A stretch of 15,311 bases of DNA from JAAGZL01 sp050297535 (GCA_050297535.1 JBNKSV010000046.1:1-15311), one strand, 5' to 3'; shown: positions 8,101 through 14,863, numbered from the stretch's first letter. Notes: generated by a model from the letters alone, not told the origin. Made by a program: numbers and translations.

Positions 8101-9061
8101 CCGCGATATCAACCTGCCAGCCGTCCTGACTGTGTTGCCATCTGAATCTGCCGCCGATGCGTTCGATTGCTAAGGGTTCCATGGGGTTGTCATTGACCTT
8201 GCGTTCGGATACCAGTCTTAATTTGTCGAAGGCGGCATATCCTTCCATCGCAGTGAGGTGTCCATTTATCCAGCGGCTCCAGATCTCCATGTTGGCCGTG
8301 CCCGTTTCGAAGGCGGAGCCTTCCGGCATGCGGTCCTTTAGTATGGTGGCCAGCGCTAGTTGGTTGCCGGTCAGGTATATCTCTCCTGACCAGGCGTTTG
8401 ATTGCTGGATTGCGCCCTTGATGTCGGCGACAAGACGCAGGTCACCTCCGCTCTGACCGGGAAGGCGCATGCTGGCGTCGATCTGGTGCCGGTTTTTTCC
8501 GTTACTGATAGTGAGGTTCACGTCGGTGAAACGCACCGGGTCCGCTCCTATACTCTGGTTCTCCCAGTAGATCACGCTCTGTTTCAGGCCAAGACGGAAT
8601 GGCAGCAAAAATATGGCGCTGCTGTCGCCGCTGCTCCCTTTCTCGATGTCTTCCAGACCTGCTAGTACCACTGCGCCATCAGAGCGACGTTTGATCAGCA
8701 GTTGTGAACGATAAAAGTTGATCTCGCGTACGGTGATGTCCTGATTGAACAGACTATCTAAGATGCCTATGCCTATGCGGATTTCTGTTACGCGTAAAGA
8801 TGATTGGCCGGTTTCCGGATTGATAAGGTCTACATTACCTAAGATCAACTCTGGACCATAACCACGCCAGCTGGTATCCAGGGTCTCGATCTTTACTTGT
8901 TGTCCGAGCTCCTTGCTGACCAATTCCTGGACCTCTTCTCTATATTCGGCGGCTATGGGCAACAGTAGACGTGCGCCCCCCATTAGTACCCCACCCAATA
9001 TGATGAGCAGAATAAAGGCGAGCCACATCTTGGATGCGAAGGATTTTATAATATGAATCAT
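5162..9061 (-). CDS. yhdP: YhdP, AsmA-like inner-membrane-anchored lipid transport protein
   Basis: The largest gene, 1299 residues; E. coli YhdP is about 1266. One N-terminal transmembrane segment (about residues 13-35) is followed by a very long beta-rich periplasmic part of repeated AsmA/chorein-like strands. The C-terminal AsmA-like domain is recognisable from about residue 1122 (DGRFLEVNPGLGRIFGLLNI) onward, through FSFDKAEGTFNLDHGDAYTN, to a conserved hydrophobic stretch (IPVAGALAGGPAVGVALV). Members of this family bridge the periplasm and, with TamB and YdbH, carry phospholipids to the outer membrane. The ATG at 9061 is preceded by a poor Shine-Dalgarno. The frame is intact throughout. 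It opens the second gene block after a 258-base structured gap, so a promoter in that gap is likely, although I could not pick out a convincing -35/-10 pair. Confidence 0.93.
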   Translation of the reverse strand: MIHIIKSFASKMWLAFILLIILGGVLMGGARLLLPIAAEYREEVQELVSKELGQQVKIETLDTSWRGYGPELILGNVDLINPETGQSSLRVTEIRIGIGILDSLFNQDITVREINFYRSQLLIKRRSDGAVVLAGLEDIEKGSSGDSSAIFLLPFRLGLKQSVIYWENQSIGADPVRFTDVNLTISNGKNRHQIDASMRLPGQSGGDLRLVADIKGAIQQSNAWSGEIYLTGNQLALATILKDRMPEGSAFETGTANMEIWSRWINGHLTAMEGYAAFDKLRLVSERKVNDNPMEPLAIERIGGRFRWQHSQDGWQVDIADIEFRRNGKTWPKANLSLVNKYDQEGNLHLASGVGFIRTEDLLSIVKMFPLPSKELDDLVHSLQPQADIRSMQFRFHGTTEGPSWSARGRLENISMDTWRGAPEIRRLNAGFWLDQNQGTLELDGKGLSISFPGLFRDAMQLQELNGRMRWSRAADGGWLVQSKKIIANNADIKTQTRFRLKIQPDLKQSPTLDLQTDFQDGKAGSTHKYLPVGIMGDEVVAWLDKSIVSGRVLTGSAIFRGPLADFPFDNDTGHFEVLFKVGDMVLDYQPGWPRIENLTAEVRFHNNSLAIREGSGTMLNSKVRNLYARIDDLEQTSPLRITGSATGPLSDNLKLLTETPLSKDYGEAAKRIAATGNTKLETKLTIPLDKGDYDINVKLLFDNASINLDNSKFPLTDVTGALALSQNGVNAKDIKAQLLGEDIKLDVAPIQGQDAAAIKVRGSISGTKLDKQFPGLGLDLLQGKSTWTLQFEIPSLSKNKGQITANKIVASSDLVGTTIDMPAPLGKTKDQKRSLQITTTISDEATQELNIDYADVASTAMQFSKNKKGEIRLERGDIILGGGKAQTPQERLLTISGALPQLDLTPWISYLPTNGDGGFPQIRGSNLRFRKLKVNDTELNNITLSFTKDDKALKLDLKSDNIDGRIQTALPIKSKPILADLDKLAFKLDPDELSGSVQAKSPDSMWKDPRNLPGMTINSKRFVVNGRDIGPLQFVATSTPEGLSFEKIKFSSKLLDMTATGSWLTKNNKDRSSLNMKMKSDSLGKLLTTIGFAPSLKDAPAKIEANLVWSGDPRQFSSTDVTGRVDMRIRDGRFLEVNPGLGRIFGLLNIDALTRRLTLDFSDTYKKGFSFDKAEGTFNLDHGDAYTNDLSIDGPAGSIDISGRTGLAAQDFDQQVTITPSVSSTIPVAGALAGGPAVGVALVLAQKIFGKTVDKVSTTRYTVTGSWDNPNIEQLSLDNQNREPATSGGATGYPQNRP

Positions 9062-9170
9062 TCGCTAGCCGTTTTTGCCGTTTGTATGAAAAGAGATTGT
9101 GTAATGCATCCGGTAAATCGTCGTATTAAATATCCATAGTCAAGAAGTTATCTTGTCTGGTCCTAGTTAG

Positions 9171-9197
9171 AGGACTTCTGATTAATTCAGAGCTCCT
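9171..9197. repeat. Imperfect inverted repeat upstream of yhdP
   Basis: AGGACTTCTGA at 9171-9181 pairs with TCAGAGCTCCT at 9187-9197 around the loop TTAAT. There is one C/C mismatch and one T-G wobble in an 11-position stem. It lies about 110 bases upstream of the yhdP start. It could be a transcript hairpin or an operator; no T-tract follows on the minus strand. Confidence 0.4.
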
Positions 9198-9219
9198 TGC
9201 GGCACAATGATAAGCCGCT

Positions 9220-9248
9220 ATTTTCAATCGACATAGTCGATTGAAAAT
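9220..9248. repeat. Perfect 13-bp palindrome with 3-base spacer
   Basis: ATTTTCAATCGAC at 9220-9232 and its exact reverse complement GTCGATTGAAAAT at 9236-9248 flank the spacer ATA. Thirteen perfect pairs are unlikely by chance in a 258-base gap. The AT-rich base and GC-containing tip are the reverse of a typical intrinsic terminator, and no extra T-tract lies outside the stem. A dimeric regulator site, a cruciform or a structured transcript are the options. It lies about 70-100 bases after the rng stop. Confidence 0.6.
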
Positions 9249-9251
9249 GAA

Positions 9252-9280
9252 GGAAATCAATAATCATATCTTTGATTTCC
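9252..9280. repeat. 9-bp inverted repeat downstream of rng
   Basis: GGAAATCAA at 9252-9260 and TTGATTTCC at 9272-9280 are exact inverted copies with an 11-base loop. A further direct copy of TGATTTCCAT (9273-9282) occurs at 9303-9312, 30 bases away. On the minus strand this hairpin is followed by a T-rich stretch (TTCATTTTC), so a weak terminator for rng is possible, but the stem is AT-rich and the tract is interrupted. Confidence 0.45.
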
Positions 9281-9319
9281 ATAGAATGAAGATTACAGGA
9301 AGTGATTTCCATGTATTCT

Positions 9320-10780
9320 TTAGAGCAGTACTATATCGTAGTGTTCCTGGCTATATAGTGTTTCGGCCTGAAGCCTTATCGGTTTTCCCACAAACTGCTC
9401 CAGATTGGCCAGGTTGGTGGACTCTTCATCCAGCAATAAATCGATTACGGCCTGGGATGCCAGAATCAGCATCGACTCCACGTCAAACTGGCGCGACTCC
9501 CGTAGTATCTCACGAAAGATCTCATAACAGGTGGTCTCGGCAGTCTTTAGCGTGCCCTTGCCGCCGCAGCGTGGACAGGGCTCGCATAGTACATGTTCCA
9601 GAGATTCTCTGGTCCTCTTTCTGGTCATTTCCACCAGGCCCAGGCTGGAGACCTCGGTGATCTTGGTCTTGGCGTGGTCATGGGACAGGCACTTCTCAAA
9701 GGTGCGGAATACCTGCCTCTTGTGCTCCTCATCCTGCATGTCGATGAAGTCGATGATGATGATCCCGCCCAGGTTGCGTAGCCTGAGCTGGCGGCAGATG
9801 GATTGGGCCGCCTCCAGATTGGTCTTGAAGATGGTCTCTTCCAGATTGCGGTGTCCTACGAAGGCTCCGGTGTTTACATCTATGGTGGTCATTGCCTCGG
9901 TTTGGTCGATAACCAAGTGACCGCCGGACTTGAGATCCACCTTGCGATTCAGGGCCTTCTGAATCTCGTCCTCTACTCCATATAGATCGAAGATCGGTCG
10001 TTCGCCCGGATAGTATTCTATCTTTGTGGTCATATCCGGCATCAGTTTTTCCGTGAATTCAATGGCCTTTTGCCAGGTCTCTTGCGAGTCTATGCGCACC
10101 TTCTCGACCTCGGGATTGATCAGGTCCCGTAGCGCCCGCATGGCCAGGGGCAGGTCTTCATGTAACAGCTCTCTTGGTTTAGCCGTCTCCAGGCGCTCTT
10201 TTATGGACCTCCAGAGGCGGGTGAGAAATTGCATGTCCTTTAACAGGGTCTCCTCGCTAATACCCTCTGCGACCGTGCGGGCGATGAATCTCCCCGGCCT
10301 GCCATCTTCACCACGGATGGCGGCATCAATGGCGTCGCGTAGGCGTTGTCTTTCATCTTCGTCCCCGATCTTCTGGGAGATGCCCACTACATGCAGTGAT
10401 GGCATGAATACCAAATAACGGGATGGGATGGAGATGCCGGTGGTAAGCCTGGCCCCTTTGCTGCCCAGGGGGTCCTTGGTTACCTGTACTATGATGTCCT
10501 CGCCTTCCTGCAGTAGATCGGTTATGCCGTTGTCGCTGCTCTCATCGTGGTTGTGGTGTACTATATCGGATGCGTGCAGGAAGGCGGCGCGGTCCAGACC
10601 GATCTCCACGAATGCGGCCTGCATCCCCGGAAGTACGCGGCATACCCTCCCTTTATATATGTTGCCGACGATACCGCGGTTACTGGCGCGCTCAATCATG
10701 ATCTCCTGCACCACGCCGTTTTCAATCAGGGCTACACGAGTCTCTGGCGGGGTTACGTTTATCAGGATCTCTTCGCTCAT
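9320..10780 (-). CDS. rng: Ribonuclease G
   Basis: RNase E/G-family endoribonuclease, 486 residues; E. coli RNase G is about 489, so this is RNase G rather than RNase E, with no long C-terminal scaffold. The N-terminal S1 RNA-binding domain spans about residues 38-115 (GNIYKGRVCRVLPGMQAAFVEIG). The catalytic magnesium aspartates are Asp301 in TTIDVNTGAFVG and Asp344 in IIIDFIDMQD. The zinc-link cysteines are in CEPCPRCGGKG at residues 399-409. It processes the 5' end of 16S rRNA and cleaves some mRNAs in the cytoplasm. The ATG lies 4 bases after the maf stop, with no clear Shine-Dalgarno, so coupling to maf translation is likely. The maf-rng pairing is common in gammaproteobacteria. Confidence 0.97.
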   Translation of the reverse strand: MSEEILINVTPPETRVALIENGVVQEIMIERASNRGIVGNIYKGRVCRVLPGMQAAFVEIGLDRAAFLHASDIVHHNHDESSDNGITDLLQEGEDIIVQVTKDPLGSKGARLTTGISIPSRYLVFMPSLHVVGISQKIGDEDERQRLRDAIDAAIRGEDGRPGRFIARTVAEGISEETLLKDMQFLTRLWRSIKERLETAKPRELLHEDLPLAMRALRDLINPEVEKVRIDSQETWQKAIEFTEKLMPDMTTKIEYYPGERPIFDLYGVEDEIQKALNRKVDLKSGGHLVIDQTEAMTTIDVNTGAFVGHRNLEETIFKTNLEAAQSICRQLRLRNLGGIIIIDFIDMQDEEHKRQVFRTFEKCLSHDHAKTKITEVSSLGLVEMTRKRTRESLEHVLCEPCPRCGGKGTLKTAETTCYEIFREILRESRQFDVESMLILASQAVIDLLLDEESTNLANLEQFVGKPIRLQAETLYSQEHYDIVLL

Positions 10781-10784
10781 CTGG

Positions 10785-11378
10785 TTATCCGTTTTTCTGT
10801 GTTAAAGGGTCTATCCCTGCCTGCATCAGCAGTTGCGCGGTCTCAAACAGCGGCAGCCCCATAACCCCGGAAAAGCTGCCTTCGATTTTAGATATAAAAA
10901 GTGCCCCTAACCCCTGGATACCGTAGCCACCGGCCTTGTCCTCTGGTTCACCGCTCTCCCAGTAGGCGATAGCCTCGTCTCTGGTTATCTTGCGGAATGT
11001 CACCTGACTTGTGCTTATTCGGCTCTCTATTTTATCTCCGGCCAGGGCTACGCCACTATAGACCAAGTGGCTGCGATTGGAGATCAGTTGCAGCATATCC
11101 CAGGCGTCAGCCATGTCTCTCGGTTTTCCCAGTATCCGATCATCGACCACAACGGTGGTGTCAGCAGCCAGGATCAGCCCATGCCTGCTGTCTTCAAGCA
11201 GGAGCTGTCCGGCAAGGGCCTTCTCCTGTGCCAGCCGGATAACATACTCTTGTGGGTTTTCTCCCCTGTGCGGTGTTTCATCGACATCTACACTAATTAT
11301 GCTATGAACGACACCTATCTGCCGCAATAGTTCACTGCGGCGTGGTGACATAGAGGCCAGGTAGAGTGGTGGTTGCAT
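10785..11378 (-). CDS. maf: Maf/YhdE nucleoside triphosphate pyrophosphatase
   Basis: Maf-family house-cleaning enzyme, 197 residues, the same length as E. coli YhdE as I recall it. The N-terminal signature LASMSPRRSELL is at residues 7-18. The catalytic region AADTTVVVDDRILGKPRD is at residues 71-88, with Asp73 the likely base. The C-terminal substrate loop KAGGYGIQGLGALF is near residues 148-161. Family members of the YhdE type hydrolyse dTTP and UTP (and modified pyrimidine nucleotides) to the monophosphate and pyrophosphate; the exact preference is inferred. It sits 61 bases after rlmH and 4 bases before rng. The ATG has a modest GGAA upstream. Confidence 0.93.
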   Translation of the reverse strand: MQPPLYLASMSPRRSELLRQIGVVHSIISVDVDETPHRGENPQEYVIRLAQEKALAGQLLLEDSRHGLILAADTTVVVDDRILGKPRDMADAWDMLQLISNRSHLVYSGVALAGDKIESRISTSQVTFRKITRDEAIAYWESGEPEDKAGGYGIQGLGALFISKIEGSFSGVMGLPLFETAQLLMQAGIDPLTQKNG

Positions 11379-11439
11379 CGGTTCCGTTATTGGTTGTGCC
11401 TGTTATTAGTGGCCCAATATTATCAGAAGATGTGACCGA

Positions 11440-11910
11440 TTAGGCCCTATGGTAGGGATGATTACGCATCAGGCTCCAGGCCCGGTAGAGCTGTTCTGCC
11501 AATACTACTCGCACCAATGGATGGGGCATGGTCAGGGGCGACAGGGACCAGAGCAGATCGGCTCGGGCACGGCATGATTCATCCAACCCATCAGGCCCAC
11601 CCACCAGCAGTGCCAGGTCGCTGCCGCTCTCCATCCAGCCGGACAGCTTGTCGGCGAGTTGTTCGGTACTCCACTCTTTGCCCTTGACCTCCAGGGCGAT
11701 GACCAGACACCCCTTGGGAATGGCCTTGAGCATGCGCTCGCCTTCGTCACTTATGGCGCGGGTGATATCCGCCCCTTTGCCACGATGTCCCGGTGCGATC
11801 TCCACCAGATTTAGCCTGCATTCGGCAGGCAGGCGTTTGGCGTACTCCGTATATCCCGCCTCCACCCACTTGGGCATGCGGTTGCCTACTGAGAGGAGAT
11901 GGATGTTCAT
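11440..11910 (-). CDS. rlmH: RlmH, 23S rRNA pseudouridine-1915 N3-methyltransferase
   Basis: SPOUT-fold methyltransferase of 156 residues; E. coli RlmH is 155. It methylates N3 of pseudouridine 1915 in helix 69 of 23S rRNA on assembled 70S ribosomes. Visible signatures are the start MNIHLLSVGNRMPKW, the AdoMet-binding loop LLVGGPDGL at residues 101-109, and the C-terminal knot segment ending RNHPYHRA. The frame is open further upstream to an ATG at 11961, but that start would add 17 unrelated residues and overlap rsfS by 38 bases, so I chose the internal ATG at 11910, which gives the family length and lies 13 bases after the rsfS stop. The nadD-rsfS-rlmH order is widely conserved. Confidence 0.96.
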   Translation of the reverse strand: MNIHLLSVGNRMPKWVEAGYTEYAKRLPAECRLNLVEIAPGHRGKGADITRAISDEGERMLKAIPKGCLVIALEVKGKEWSTEQLADKLSGWMESGSDLALLVGGPDGLDESCRARADLLWSLSPLTMPHPLVRVVLAEQLYRAWSLMRNHPYHRA

Positions 11911-11923
11911 GCCGCGGTATTTA

Positions 11924-12280
11924 CTATTGTTCGGATGCCTGTGGTTCCGTCTGTTCGGCATCCAGGGACCAGAGACGTTCCAGTTGATAGAAGTCTCTGA
12001 CCTTGGGCTGCATAACGTGTACTACTACATCATTCAGGTCTACCAGGGCCCACTCGCCATCCTCTATACCTTCGCTGCCTATGGGGGCGGCACCGGCCAG
12101 TTTGGCCTGGAAGGCCGCGGCCTCGGCGATGGATTTTACATGGCGTCCGGAGGTGCCACTGGCGATGATCATAATATCGGTGATGCTGGTCTTGCCTCTC
12201 ACGTCCAACACTTTGATGTCGCGTGCCTTCATATCTTCGAGGGTCTTTATTACCAGGTCGCGCAGTTCTTCTACTTGCAT
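11924..12280 (-). CDS. rsfS: Ribosomal silencing factor RsfS
   Basis: RsfS/YbeB/Iojap family, 118 residues. It binds ribosomal protein uL14 on the 50S subunit and blocks 30S joining when nutrients are short. Conserved family blocks are visible: IKVLDVRGKTSITDIMIIASGTS near residues 22-44, HVKSIAEA near 47, EGIEDGEWALVDLNDVVVHVM near 70-90, and RDFYQLERLW near 94-103. The last 15 or so residues (LDAEQTEPQASEQ) are a polar tail beyond the conserved core, making it slightly longer than the E. coli protein (about 105). It follows nadD after 106 bases and precedes rlmH by 13 bases. The ATG has AGAG a few bases upstream. Confidence 0.96.
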   Translation of the reverse strand: MQVEELRDLVIKTLEDMKARDIKVLDVRGKTSITDIMIIASGTSGRHVKSIAEAAAFQAKLAGAAPIGSEGIEDGEWALVDLNDVVVHVMQPKVRDFYQLERLWSLDAEQTEPQASEQ

Positions 12281-12386
12281 AATCTCTGTCTGTCAGGGTT
12301 GAGATGTGGCCAAGGCCCTACTTTAAGCATAGGCCTATTCCCACAAAAAAAGGGGCAATTCTATACGAAATGGAGCGGAGATACAG

Positions 12387-13001
12387 TTATCTTCTGTACA
12401 AACCATCTCTTTCGATGATCTTTAGTACGGAATCGGGTAATAGATATCTGGGCGATCTGCCCATCCTGAGCATCTCTCTGATCTGGGTGCTGGAGATATC
12501 CAGCTGTGTTACCGGTTGCAGATAGATCCTTCCTGCGGGTGTGGAACGTAGTTTTTCCTGGCCATCGGTTACATGCTCAGGATATAGATTTACCCCCTGT
12601 TCTCCCGGGCGTTGCATAACCACCAGATGGGCTAATTGTAAGATGGCGTCTGGTCGGTGCCAGTCCGGGAATCCCCGGAAGGCGTCCTGACCCATGATCA
12701 GGCAGAGCGGGATCTCATCTCCCAACTCCGCGCGCAGGGATTGCAGGGTGAGCAGGCTGTAAGATTTACCGCTGCGGTTTAGCTCTCTGGCGTCGACAGC
12801 GAGACCAGGTTCATCGGCGACTGCGGCCTTCAGCATCTCCAGGCGCTGCTGCGGAGTGGTTACCGGTTGTTCACGGTGTGGCGGGTCCCGCAGTGGAATC
12901 AGGCGTAACTCTTCCAACCGCAGGGCATCCCGGACATCCAGGGCGGTGCGCAGGTGTCCGTAGTGGATGGGGTCGAAGGTGCCGCCGAGGATGCCGATCA
13001 T
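12387..13001 (-). CDS. nadD: NadD, nicotinate-mononucleotide adenylyltransferase
   Basis: A 204-residue nucleotidyltransferase that makes nicotinate adenine dinucleotide from NaMN and ATP, the shared step of de novo and salvage NAD synthesis in the cytoplasm. The ATP-binding motif GGTFDPIHYGH is at residues 6-16, the NaMN-pocket block MGQDAF with the following WHRP at residues 103-117, and the second ATP motif ISSTQIR at 169-175. The length and the start MIGILGGTFDP are typical. No strong Shine-Dalgarno is visible (upstream CTTTACCTTTT). It lies 102 bases after the unknown membrane-protein gene and 106 before rsfS. Usually proA or holA is the immediate upstream neighbour, so here the spacing is interrupted. 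Confidence 0.97.
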   Translation of the reverse strand: MIGILGGTFDPIHYGHLRTALDVRDALRLEELRLIPLRDPPHREQPVTTPQQRLEMLKAAVADEPGLAVDARELNRSGKSYSLLTLQSLRAELGDEIPLCLIMGQDAFRGFPDWHRPDAILQLAHLVVMQRPGEQGVNLYPEHVTDGQEKLRSTPAGRIYLQPVTQLDISSTQIREMLRMGRSPRYLLPDSVLKIIERDGLYRR

Positions 13002-13103
13002 AAAAGGTAAAGGTCCAGAGTAGGTATGGTCCTATCTCTATGCCATGGCTTTTGCAGTAGTTTCATTTTGGCTCTGCCACATTTTTTTGCCCACGAAATT
13101 TAT

Positions 13104-13508
13104 TCATCTCGTTGCTTTCCAGAGTCTAAACGGAACTAATATTGTAATGCGTAGAAATAGATATATTAGCGTGATTGGGAAAAATATGATGGCTAGAACA
13201 AGCCACATCTTTTCCAGTGGCTTTGCTTTGGTAACTGCCTCGACATCTTCTCCGTTCCATTCTTCTCCCTCATAGAACAGTTTCCCCCCAAACAGACTTT
13301 TTACTTTTATCAGAGCCGAAAATACTGAATCCGGAAAATTACCTTCGCATCTGATCTCATAAAAATCATCATCGTAAAAAATCATGAACTCGTGTTTATC
13401 CGACGTATTTATTACATCGCTTGTTACCGTAAGATTCGTTTCTTTTTGAAACGCCATGCATGCCTCTTTATAGTGTTCGGGCACTCTGATCGAGATAACT
13501 TGGCTCAT
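13104..13508 (-). CDS. Unrecognised small protein with C-terminal membrane anchor
   Basis: A 134-residue protein of no family I recognise. Residues 1-97 are polar with alternating hydrophobic residues and an acidic cluster (FYDDDFYEI at 44-52; GEEWNGEDVE at 81-90), suggesting a small folded domain. Residues about 101-126 form one hydrophobic membrane span followed by a basic tail, so a tail-anchored protein with a cytoplasmic domain is the simple prediction. Expression looks real: AAGGGAGA at 13512-13519 is a strong Shine-Dalgarno just upstream of the ATG. It begins 19 bases after proA. Base composition differs sharply from its neighbours: 60 of 180 bases are G or C in 13141-13200 plus 13321-13440, against 40 of 60 in 14401-14460 of proA. 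This suggests acquisition from elsewhere. Confidence 0.7.
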   Translation of the reverse strand: MSQVISIRVPEHYKEACMAFQKETNLTVTSDVINTSDKHEFMIFYDDDFYEIRCEGNFPDSVFSALIKVKSLFGGKLFYEGEEWNGEDVEAVTKAKPLEKMWLVLAIIFFPITLIYLFLRITILVPFRLWKATR

Positions 13509-13527
13509 ACGTCTCCCTTACGCGTAA

Positions 13528-14799
13528 CTATGTTCTTATATGTCCATCTCCAAAAACGATGAACTTCACCGAGGTAAGCCCTTCCAGACCCACTGGTCCA
13601 CGGGCGTGAAACTTGTCGGTGCTGATGCCGATCTCTGCCCCCAGTCCGTACTCGAAGCCATCTGCGAAACGGGTGGAGGCATTGACCATCACCGAACTGG
13701 AATCCACCTCGCGCAGGAAACGCCTGGCGCGGGTGTAGTTTTCGGTGATGATAGAATCGGTATGCTGAGAACTGTGGGTGTTGATGTGGTCGATTGCTTC
13801 GTCCAGCCCCTTCACCACCTTTATGGACAGTATGGGCGCAAGATATTCGGTGTCCCAGTCCTCATCCGTTGCTGGCAATGCGCCAGCGAGCAGACGTTGC
13901 GTGGTTTCGCAGCCGCGCAGCTCTACCCCCTTTTCCTGGTACATCTTGCCCAGCTCCGGCAGCACGGCCTCTGCGATCTCTTCGGATACCAGCAGGGTCT
14001 CCAGGGTGTTGCAGGTGCCGTAGCGCTGAGTCTTGGCGTTGAAGGAGACCTGTAGAGCTTTTTCTATATCTGCCTCTGCATCTATGTATATGTGACAGAT
14101 GCCGTCCAGGTGCTTGATGACCGGCACCCTGGCGTCCTGGCTGATGCGTTCGATCAGGCCCTTGCCGCCGCGCGGTATGATCACGTCTATATATTCAGGC
14201 ATGGTGATCATCCGGCCCACCGCACCCCGGTCGGTGGTGGCCAGCACCTGCACCGCATCCGCGGGCAGGCCAGTCTGTTTCAGACCCTGCTGTATGATCC
14301 CGGCGATGGCCTGGTTGGAGTGAAAGGCCTCTGAACCTCCACGCAATACCGCGGCGTTACCGGATTTGAGACATAGGGCGGCGGCGTCGGCGGTCACGTT
14401 GGGGCGGGATTCGTAGATGATGCCGACTACACCCAGGGGCACGCGCATGCGTCCCACCTGGATGCCGGTAGGACGGTAGTTCATGTCAAAGATCTCACCG
14501 ATGGGATCGGGCAGGGCGGCTATCTGACGCAGGCCCTCGATCATGGAGTCGATGCGTGCCGGGGTAAGTTCCAGCCGGTCCAGCAGGGCGGCGTCCAAGC
14601 CCTTTTCGGCGCCGGCCTGCATATCCTTCTTGTTCTCGGCAACCAGGGTGGCGCGGTTGCGATCCAGATCTTCGGCGATAGCCAGTAGGGCGTTGTTTTT
14701 GTCTGCGGTGCTGGCGGCCGCCAGTAGTCTGGATGCAGCCCGGGCCCTGCTTCCTACCGCTTGCATGTATGCGTCTATGTCCTGAATTTGATTCGACAT
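13528..14799 (-). CDS. proA: ProA, gamma-glutamyl phosphate reductase
   Basis: Complete 423-residue enzyme of the aldehyde dehydrogenase superfamily; E. coli ProA is about 417. It reduces gamma-glutamyl phosphate to glutamate semialdehyde with NADPH, the second step of proline synthesis. The catalytic cysteine is Cys263 in TQRYGTCNTLETLL, and other family blocks are VPLGVVGIIYESRPNVT at residues 120-136, IPRGGKGLI at 208-216 and the signature GPVGLEGLTS at 401-410. ProB is not in the window. It lies 64 bases after holA and 19 before the unknown membrane-protein gene. The proA-nadD neighbourhood is known from Pseudomonas. The Shine-Dalgarno is weak (AAAG before the ATG). Confidence 0.97.
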   Translation of the reverse strand: MSNQIQDIDAYMQAVGSRARAASRLLAAASTADKNNALLAIAEDLDRNRATLVAENKKDMQAGAEKGLDAALLDRLELTPARIDSMIEGLRQIAALPDPIGEIFDMNYRPTGIQVGRMRVPLGVVGIIYESRPNVTADAAALCLKSGNAAVLRGGSEAFHSNQAIAGIIQQGLKQTGLPADAVQVLATTDRGAVGRMITMPEYIDVIIPRGGKGLIERISQDARVPVIKHLDGICHIYIDAEADIEKALQVSFNAKTQRYGTCNTLETLLVSEEIAEAVLPELGKMYQEKGVELRGCETTQRLLAGALPATDEDWDTEYLAPILSIKVVKGLDEAIDHINTHSSQHTDSIITENYTRARRFLREVDSSSVMVNASTRFADGFEYGLGAEIGISTDKFHARGPVGLEGLTSVKFIVFGDGHIRT

Positions 14800-14863
14800 T
14801 GCTTTATGGGGCCTATTGTTGTGTCAGATTATCAGATTCTAACAAATAACCTGGGTGTAGGTA

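Larger units (their letters stand above)
9062..9319. other. rng-yhdP intergenic region with three inverted repeats
   Basis: The longest gap between genes inside the window, and AT-rich relative to its neighbours. No open frame worth calling was seen. Reading in the direction of transcription after rng, it holds a 9-bp inverted repeat, then a perfect 13-bp palindrome 3 bases later, then an imperfect 11-bp hairpin. After these, TTGACT on the minus strand (about 9141-9146) looks like a -35 box, but no matching -10 lies 15-19 bases away. The region probably holds the 3' end of the rng transcript and the promoter of yhdP; neither is demonstrated. Confidence 0.6.

Noticed and set aside
9141..9146. 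TTGACT on the minus strand as a yhdP promoter -35 box
   Set aside because: No acceptable -10 hexamer lies at 15-19 bases spacing, so a promoter call would rest on one box.
11911..11961. Upstream ATG extending RlmH by 17 residues
   Set aside because: The extension overlaps rsfS by 38 bases, has no family similarity, and the internal ATG gives the normal RlmH length and N-terminus.
12344..12353. T-rich tract after nadD as an intrinsic terminator
   Set aside because: No GC-rich stem immediately precedes the T-tract in the direction of transcription.
13002..13103. Small minus-strand frame starting near 13062 (MKLLQKPW) between the orphan gene and nadD
   Set aside because: It has no Shine-Dalgarno, runs out of frame into the nadD coding region, and has no protein-like character.
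14800..14863. Short direct repeat CAGATT near 14825-14838 between holA and proA
   Set aside because: Two copies of a 6-base word in an AT-rich 64-base gap are not above chance.
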